The notes below the pieces were generated by a model that saw nothing but the letters and a program-made list of their open reading frames with translations, did no database searches and was not told the origin of the DNA. This document shows, one piece after another, positions 45,465 to 49,971 of a DNA stretch of 49,971 bases. Position 1 is the first letter of the stretch. The number at the start of each line of letters is the position of its first letter. The stretch comes from Arcobacter sp. F2176 (GTDB lineage: Bacteria > Campylobacterota > Campylobacteria > Campylobacterales > Arcobacteraceae): contig NZ_PDJV01000018.1 in NCBI RefSeq assembly GCF_004116465.1, forward strand, positions 1 through 49,971, written 5' to 3'. Position numbers and translations under genes: made by a program.

Positions 45465-46385
45465 TTATATTCTAACTTTAGCAAGATAAATAGATGTTTT
45501 CCCCTCATGTGAAGAGTAATAACTTATCCACAAAATATCCTCTTCATATACCATTCCTGCATAACTTGTATCACCACCTGAAGGTAAAGTTAAAGATTCT
45601 CTTAATTCTCCATTTTCATAGTCAATCCAACATAAAGATGTTCTAGCACTTTGATTTCCATAAAGACGAACTGTAGCTAAAAACTTATCTTGCTTTTCCA
45701 TATAAATCATCTTAGGTCCACCAATAGGAACATTTAAATCACTCCAAGACCATTCCTCATAAGGAAACTTAGAAAATCCAAGTACTGATGTATAACTTTG
45801 AGAATCTCGTCGTAAAAGTACATATAAATCGCCATTTTCTAGAAAGACTAGAGAGCTTTCACTCCAAGAAGAGTTTTTAGTAGGGAAAAGTTTATCTTTT
45901 ACTATTTTCCATTTTTTACCATCTTTTGTACTATATAAACAGCCTAGTTTATCTTTCCCTGTATATCCTATACTATATGCTGTCTTTTTATGCCAAGTTG
46001 TACTCCATCGCCAAGTTCCAAGACCTGTAGGGCAAGCAAAAACTTCACTCCACTTTGTGCCATCATTTGATAACCAAGTTATTGAACGAGTATTTAAACC
46101 ATCAATTGATTCAACTAATCGCACCCCAGCATTTAACATAAGTTCATTTTTAGGTGTAATTGAAAATTTACCATCGCGAACGTCACCACCATCAAATCCT
46201 AAAAGTGCAACAGAAGACCATCTTTTACCATCTTTAGATCTTATGACTCTAAGTTTACCATCCATAGACATGTGTTCATTGGCTTCTCTAAAAGTACAAT
46301 AAAGATAATCACCAAAACGTATCAAATCAGTAAATGCATTGTGAGGTGATTTATTCCATATTTTTTTAACTTTTAGAAATTCCAT
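45465..46385 (-). CDS. BNR/sialidase-fold protein, unknown substrate
   Basis: This 306-residue protein has no signal peptide, so it is probably cytosolic. It shows about five Asp-box-like beta-propeller motifs: SKDGKRWSS, SNDGTKWSEV, STKDGKKWKIV, and weaker ones near WSESSLVFLENGDLYVLLRRD and ENGELRESLT. The RRD segment and the EANEHMSMDGKLRVIRS region resemble sialidase-superfamily active-site areas, but the arginine triad cannot be confirmed by eye. It is translated just ahead of the cytosine deaminase gene (12-bp gap), which suggests a shared salvage or catabolic job, possibly of a nucleoside or sugar adduct. Confidence 0.7.
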   Translation of the reverse strand: MEFLKVKKIWNKSPHNAFTDLIRFGDYLYCTFREANEHMSMDGKLRVIRSKDGKRWSSVALLGFDGGDVRDGKFSITPKNELMLNAGVRLVESIDGLNTRSITWLSNDGTKWSEVFACPTGLGTWRWSTTWHKKTAYSIGYTGKDKLGCLYSTKDGKKWKIVKDKLFPTKNSSWSESSLVFLENGDLYVLLRRDSQSYTSVLGFSKFPYEEWSWSDLNVPIGGPKMIYMEKQDKFLATVRLYGNQSARTSLCWIDYENGELRESLTLPSGGDTSYAGMVYEEDILWISYYSSHEGKTSIYLAKVRI

Positions 46386-46460
46386 TTATGATTCCTTGTT
46401 TATCTATGTGTGTAATTTTATATATTATATAGAAAAGAAGAAAAAAAGTAGATGAGTTGA

Positions 46461-46490
46461 GGAAGGTAAAGTTACCTTCCTTGTTTTAAA
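46461..46490. terminator. Hairpin between the DUF2059 and BNR genes
   Basis: GGAAGGTAA (46461-46469) and TTACCTTCC (46472-46480) pair perfectly, followed on the plus strand by TTGTTTTAAATTTTG. The minus-strand flank, which would matter for the DUF2059 gene, lacks a T-run. Confidence 0.5.
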
Positions 46491-46514
46491 TTTTGAATAT
46501 TATTTACAAATAGT

Positions 46515-46964
46515 TTATTTCATATTTTGTTTTATATATTCTTTTTCTTTAAGTTCTTTTACAATCTTTTGAGCAATTTCACGACCCCATTGTTGACCTG
46601 CTATCATTGATTCTTGCATTATTTGAGGTGTTTGTTTTATTAGTTTTTGTCCAGCTTCTGTTTTATAAAATTCATTTATAGCTTGGATATCTTCTTCATT
46701 TAAATATTTTTGATAAATAGGAATAGTTAACTCTACCATTTTATCCATATCAATTTCTTTTGTCATTTTATCCCAAAACTCTTCAGGTGCATCTGGTGCA
46801 AGTCTTTTTAGGTTTGGCAATAGTTGATTCATAAACATTTTTCCTATATTTTTAGAACCTGATAACTCTATTAACTCTCTAACACTCTCTTCTTTTGCAG
46901 GGCTTGCAAATAGTGTAGTTCCACATAAGAACATAAGAACGATCATACTTATAATTTTTTTCAT
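46515..46964 (-). CDS. DUF2059 secreted protein
   Basis: This 149-residue periplasmic protein has a signal peptide (MKKIISMIVLMFLCGTTLFA, cleavage near 20). The helical DUF2059 pattern is SVRELIELSGSKNIGKMFMNQLL at about 28-50, then FYKTEAGQKLIKQTPQIMQESM around 105-128. The function of the family is not established. A short basic tail follows (KELKEKEYIKQNMK). The gene is alone, with the hairpin at 46461-46480 after it. The 5' side adjoins the direct repeat at 46999. Confidence 0.85.
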   Translation of the reverse strand: MKKIISMIVLMFLCGTTLFASPAKEESVRELIELSGSKNIGKMFMNQLLPNLKRLAPDAPEEFWDKMTKEIDMDKMVELTIPIYQKYLNEEDIQAINEFYKTEAGQKLIKQTPQIMQESMIAGQQWGREIAQKIVKELKEKEYIKQNMK

Positions 46965-46998
46965 TTTTTCTCCTAATTTCTTTAAAATATTGTTATGA

Positions 46999-47065
46999 AT
47001 TGTATTGGAAATAAACTTTGAGATAATTTATAACAAGTAAAAATAATTTTTATTCTCTTGAAGAG
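46999..47065 (+). repeat. Left direct repeat (DR1) bracketing the 366-aa gene, running into a hairpin-repeat fragment
   Basis: About 67 bp matches 48445-48511 at roughly 59 positions, the last 26 bp being identical (TAAAAATAATTTTTATTCTC then TTGAAGA). It runs straight into GAAGAGG-TAAATCTTT-CCTCTTTC (47060-47083), a hairpin of the dispersed repeat family, and then TTACTTTTTTTC. Only the end of a repeat element is present here. Confidence 0.7.
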
Positions 47066-47107
47066 GTAAATCTTTCCTCTTTCTTACTTTTTTTCAATAA
47101 AATAATA

Positions 47108-47136
47108 TTGACAATTATTTTTTTTAATGATACAAT
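47108..47136 (+). promoter_or_regulatory. Sigma-70-type promoter of the 366-aa gene
   Basis: TTGACA (47108-47113) and TACAAT (47131-47136) are separated by 17 bp, a textbook spacing that is rare in this genome group. AAAGGA (47152-47157) follows before the ATG at 47164. Confidence 0.65.
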
Positions 47137-47163
47137 TCTTTTAATTAGATTAAAGGATTAATA

Positions 47164-48264
47164 ATGATTATAGAAAATTCACAGGTTTCACTCTATTCTA
47201 AAAATGATTTTGCCCTTAAACAAGTACAAAATAGATCTCTTGAAAATTCAATAAGTAGTAGTTATCAAAACAAAACCACCTATGAACATTCTGCAATAGT
47301 CTCTACGAATAATTCTACTGGAGATAATGATTCAGAGAAAAGTAGTGTTCAATCCAGCTTAAAAATAGAAACCTCTGATTCTATTATGATTCAAAATAAT
47401 CGTGCGATATATAAGTATGAAGATCATCTCAGTTTAGAAGACCGCATCAAAAAAATTATGATTGAAATGCTGATACTGCGACTTGACCCAAAAATAGAAG
47501 CACTCCACTATCCCAATCAAACATCTACATCAGAACAATCTATTTCTGATTTTTCAAATCCTTATAACCCCCAACAAAAAACAAAAACAGTAATGACACT
47601 CGTTCAAACCCAAGAAGAGTACCATCAAAAACAGACCATTGATTTTTCTTCATCAGTTGCAATAAAAACACCGAACAATACCTTTAATTTTAATATCGAT
47701 ATCTCTTTTTCAAAAGAATTACACGAATCACGAAATACCAAATTACTCACAGACCAAAAGCTAGCCATTGATCCTTTGGTGATTAACTATGATGAAGATG
47801 TAAATGCTTTTGATAACATAAGCAATCTGCATTTTATGTTCGATTTGGACAATGATGGAAGCACCGAAATGATCCCTCAACTTATGAAAGGAGCAGGATA
47901 TCTGGCTTTGGATAACAATGAAAATGGAAAAATTGACAATGGCAGTGAACTGTTTGGACCAAATACCAACGATGGATTTGCAGAATTAAGACAATATGAC
48001 AGCGATGGAAATAACTGGATAGATGAAAATGATGCCGTTTTTGACAAACTAAAAATATGGAGTATTGATGAGAGAGGACAACACTCTTTAGTCTCACTGC
48101 TTGATAAAAATGTAGGTGCCATTTATCTGGGAGATGTTCAAAGTGGATTTAAGTATCAAACTGCCATCAATGAAACCACTGCCGTGCAAAAAAGCAATGG
48201 AATCTTTGTGAAAAATGATGGTTCAGGGGCAGGAGTTGTAAACTCAATTGATATCATGGCCTAA
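47164..48264 (+). CDS. EF-hand-like calcium-binding protein, likely acquired
   Basis: This 366-residue protein has no signal peptide. Its first 200 residues are polar and Ser/Gln/Asn-rich, with no domain I recognise. The C-terminal part (about 228-300) has calcium-loop motifs DLDNDGSTE, DNNENGKIDNGSELFG and YDSDGNNWIDENDA, as in EF-hand or dockerin-like proteins; the same sequence type occurs as a free protein in other marine bacteria. The gene uses more G+C and CTG, GAC and ACC codons than its neighbours. It stands between two direct repeats (46999-47065 and 48445-48511) and has its own sigma-70 promoter, so it looks like a transferred unit. Confidence 0.78.
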   Translation: MIIENSQVSLYSKNDFALKQVQNRSLENSISSSYQNKTTYEHSAIVSTNNSTGDNDSEKSSVQSSLKIETSDSIMIQNNRAIYKYEDHLSLEDRIKKIMIEMLILRLDPKIEALHYPNQTSTSEQSISDFSNPYNPQQKTKTVMTLVQTQEEYHQKQTIDFSSSVAIKTPNNTFNFNIDISFSKELHESRNTKLLTDQKLAIDPLVINYDEDVNAFDNISNLHFMFDLDNDGSTEMIPQLMKGAGYLALDNNENGKIDNGSELFGPNTNDGFAELRQYDSDGNNWIDENDAVFDKLKIWSIDERGQHSLVSLLDKNVGAIYLGDVQSGFKYQTAINETTAVQKSNGIFVKNDGSGAGVVNSIDIMA

Positions 48265-48444
48265 AGCTAAGTTTGCCTTTTGATAGTTAATCAGAAGAAA
48301 AATATTTTGGGAAATAAATATATTGAAGAATTAGACTTAAATGAGTTAAAAAAATGATGACTCTTTTTTGTCATAAAAAATTTATTAATGACTTCAAAAA
48401 AGCAAACTTATCAAAAACAATGGTAAAAAATATTTTGTATCATA

Positions 48445-48511
48445 AATTGGATTGGAAATATACTTTATGATAATTTATAATTGATAAAAATAATTTTTAT
48501 TCTCTTGAAGA
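48445..48511 (+). repeat. Right direct repeat (DR2)
   Basis: This is the second copy of the roughly 67-bp direct repeat described at 46999. It ends in the start of the hairpin GAAGAAC-AA-GTTCTTC (48507-48522). The stretch from 48265 to 48444 before it is AT-rich. It contains an inverted pair AAGTTTGC / GCAAACTT (48270-48277 and 48401-48408) and a 38-codon frame (48354-48470) running into DR2, which has no ribosome binding site and which I do not accept as a gene. Confidence 0.7.
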
Positions 48512-48890
48512 ACAAGTTCTTCGCTTTCTCACTTTTTAATTGTAAAAAGTAAGACAAAAAGCAACCAGACGAGTTGATGAAGGCAAAGCTACCCTACAGT
48601 TATATATTTATTTCCTGCCCTGCAAAACTCGCTAAAGAGTGCATTTAGCACTCTTCTTAACGCTCAAACAGTTTCGGGCGTTACCGAAAATAAACATCTA
48701 ATTTCCGGCTTCATCAAAGTCTGGAAAGAAGAAAAGTTCAAACTATAAGTTGTAAATTTACTAAATAGAAATTATAAGCCTAAACAAATCAAAAATGTAA
48801 ATGTCCTTATCCCCTCTTTTCCAACCCCTATAGAAGCTGAGCGTTTGTTTTATTTTTCGAAAAAGGCTTACAACTGTTTGAGCATAACAA
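48501..48890. repeat. Dispersed repeat element, incomplete copy (C1)
   Basis: The left end CTCTT-GAAGAAC-AA-GTTCTTC-GCTTTCTCAC.. corresponds to the left ends of copies A and C2. It contains GAGTGCATTTAGCACTC (about 48636-48652), matching in inverted form the GAGTGCTAAACGCACTC module of copy A. The segment 48781-48882 is about the same as 49261-49365 in copy C2. The expected right end with an inverted hairpin is missing, and copy C2 begins about 35 bp later. No gene is seen. Confidence 0.65.
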
Positions 48891-48924
48891 ATATCTTGTG
48901 GTATATGATATATACAAGTTTCTA

Positions 48925-49530
48925 CTCTCTTGAAGAGGTAAACCTCTTCGCTTCTCTTACTTTTACCTTTCAGGATTTACTCACTTCGTTCCAGCATGTA
49001 TTGACGAAAAGTAAGCAAAAGCAACTACGGCTCGGAGCCAAAGGTTCCCCTCACTTATTATTTTTATCTTTTCTGCTTGGCTTGTGCTTGCACTCTCTTT
49101 GAGAAAACTCGCTTATTAAAACAGTTGCCAATCTTGTTTAGAAAAGAGAAAAACAAACATTCGGCTCCTGCAGATGTAGGAAGAAATACCTTCGGTTGTA
49201 ACTTTATCTTAAAAGTTTAAACTCTCTGGTAATAATTAGAGAAAATAAAAGTAAAGAATCTAAACAAATCAAAAATGCAAATGTCCTTATCCCACCTTTT
49301 ATTCCAACATTTGCAAAAGCCGAATGTTTATTTCTCTTTTCGGAAAAGAGTTACAACTGTTTGAGTAAATAAATGTGCTAAATGCACATTTATTTATGAG
49401 TTTTGTAACTCAGGAAAGATAAATAATAAGTGAGGGAACCCAAAGGGCTTTGAAACTCTGTTGGTGGTTTTGCTTACTTTGTCCACACAAAGTAAGAGAA
49501 AGCGGAGACCTTTAGGTGTTTATGAGAAAA
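48925..49530. repeat. Dispersed repeat element, complete copy (C2)
   Basis: This roughly 605-bp non-coding element begins CTCTCTT-GAAGAGGT-AA-ACCTCTTC-GCTTCTCTTACTTTT and ends with the inverted, diverged form ..CACAAAGTAAGAGAAAGCGGAGACC-TTTA-GGTGTTTATGAG. Both ends also hold the inverted module TAAGCAAAA..AAAGGTTCCC(C)TCACTTATTATTT..ATCTTT (49011-49072 and about 49410-49480). The 85-codon frame at 48845 lies in these palindromes and is not a gene. The right end lies 20 bp from the stop of the next minus-strand gene, as copy A does with the PIN-like gene. Confidence 0.75.
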
Positions 49531-49550
49531 AAAAATAAATTAGTATTCTG

Positions 49551-49793
49551 TTACCAGATTTTTGCCATTACCATTTTATTTTCATATTGTTTCCAACATG
49601 CTTTGATAAGAATATCCATCATTGTAGTACAATCATTTTGATCAATATCATAACATTCTACATAAAGTTGATTCTTTTGACATAAAATTTTGGGAGATTT
49701 TTCTATAATTGCATTTTTAAGATTTAAAATGTCGTTATTATCTTCGGCAAATAAAGATACTATTAATATGCAAAGAATAATTAGTCTTTTCAT
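49551..49793 (-). CDS. Small secreted protein, unknown function (cassette gene)
   Basis: This 80-residue protein has a signal peptide (MKRLIILCILIVSLFAE, cleavage near 16) and a short mature part with four cysteines (in ILCQKN, VECYD, NDCTT and KACWK) that could form two disulfides. No family is recognised. Its start is 18 nt after the attC-like site at 49811-49879, the position of a cassette gene, and its stop is TAA (49553-49551) within TGGTAAC, a possible degenerate R'' box. The sequence after it (49530-49550) leads directly into repeat C2, so this may be the truncated last cassette of an array that continues to the right. Confidence 0.7.
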   Translation of the reverse strand: MKRLIILCILIVSLFAEDNNDILNLKNAIIEKSPKILCQKNQLYVECYDIDQNDCTTMMDILIKACWKQYENKMVMAKIW

Positions 49794-49810
49794 TATTGTT
49801 TTCTTTTTTT

Positions 49811-49879
49811 AGCTAACGGTTGAGTTGAGAAATATTTGAGCCACAGGGTCAAATATTTCTCTCCAAAGTTTTGTTATAT
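49811..49879 (-). other. attC-like recombination site (69 bp)
   Basis: On the minus strand the site runs from R'' ATATAAC (49879-49873) to R' GTTAGCT (49817-49811). The inner arms GAGAAATATTTGA (49827-49839) and TCAAATATTTCTC (49849-49861) pair perfectly over 13 bp with a 9-nt tip. The outer arms (TTGAGTTG against CTCCAAA) pair with bulges, as extrahelical bases do in attC. The size, box order and location between two minus-strand genes all fit. Bases 49844-49879 match 130-165 at 34 of 36 positions. It is the best attC candidate in the window. Confidence 0.75.
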
Positions 49880-49971
49880 TTAATTAGTTGATAATCCATT
49901 TTTAATTTTTTGTGATAATACTTCTAAATATCCTGGCAATTTCTTTTTTTCAAAATATTGAGATGTTGAAC
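49880..49971 (-). CDS. Partial cassette gene, 3' end only
   Basis: An open frame enters the window from the right and ends with TAA at 49882-49880, directly against the R'' box of the attC-like site. The visible 29 residues are basic and helical (..YFEKKKLPGYLEVLSQKIKN..). There is no way to assign a family. The abutment of stop codon and attC is the typical structure of an integron cassette, so the array probably continues beyond the window. Confidence 0.6.
   Translation of the reverse strand, partial: STSQYFEKKKLPGYLEVLSQKIKNGLSTN

Noticed and set aside
48354-48470. A 38-codon frame starting ATGATGACT that runs into DR2
   Set aside because: There is no ribosome binding site, the composition is that of AT-rich spacer, and the end lies in the direct repeat, so it is probably chance or a gene fragment.
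48845-49102. An 85-codon open frame within the repeat region
   Set aside because: It crosses nested palindromes and changes frame relative to the homologous copies, so it is not a coding sequence.

Overview
The window looks like chromosomal DNA of a marine-type Arcobacteraceae bacterium (phylum Campylobacterota). The reasons are its very low GC content, small AT-rich spacers and T-rich promoters. The gene content also fits: ribonuclease Y, FtsY, RsmD, an NhaD and an NhaC sodium/proton antiporter, a TsdA-like dihaem cytochrome and many two-component and cache-type sensors. No tRNA, rRNA or CRISPR array was seen.

Layout. Positions 1-1618 look like the head of a decayed chromosomal integron. 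Small minus-strand cassette genes (a truncated lipoprotein, a membrane protein and a secreted protein) are separated by attC-like palindromes. Next to them, on the opposite strand, is a 19-codon remnant that resembles the first residues of an integron integrase and is cut off where a dispersed repeat begins. From 1.9 to 12.9 kb lie housekeeping genes: guaA, a small zinc-ribbon gene, a coupled lipoprotein-nadB-nhaD operon, a DciA-like gene, a YgjP-like metallopeptidase, and an aspartate aminotransferase / cation efflux / CHASE2-cyclase operon. From 13.1 to 14.2 kb there is a non-coding repeat element with inverted ends and an isolated PIN-like gene. From 14.3 to 18.0 kb lie uup, yqeY and a diguanylate cyclase. 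From 18.1 to 25.5 kb lies a two-partner secretion locus (TpsA, TpsB) behind a 7TM histidine kinase, with a response regulator divergently placed.

From 25.5 to 36.6 kb the genes are metabolic and informational: a TIGR02757 protein, an SDR, NhaC, MntP, an ABC permease, rsmD, a repeat-containing coiled-coil protein, an aldo/keto reductase, rny, 5-FCL, a TlpA-like protein and ftsY. From 36.6 to 40.3 kb a cache-only membrane protein, response regulator and kinase stand directly before a TsdA-like cytochrome, which suggests a thiosulfate/tetrathionate-responsive unit. From 40.3 to 47.0 kb are transport, RNase H, esterase, chemotaxis, epimerase, a fungal-type cytosine deaminase with a BNR-repeat partner, and a DUF2059 protein.

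The right end (47.0-50.0 kb) is accessory again. A gene of distinct base composition is bracketed by about 67-bp direct repeats. It is followed by two copies of the dispersed repeat, and then by a second attC-like site with one complete and one partial cassette gene. The attC-like sites at the two ends of the window share almost the same 36-nt arm although about 48 kb of mostly core genes lies between them. The repeat family carries terminal hairpins whose stems differ between copies but remain paired. These two systems, the split integron and the covarying repeat, are the most unusual parts of the window.
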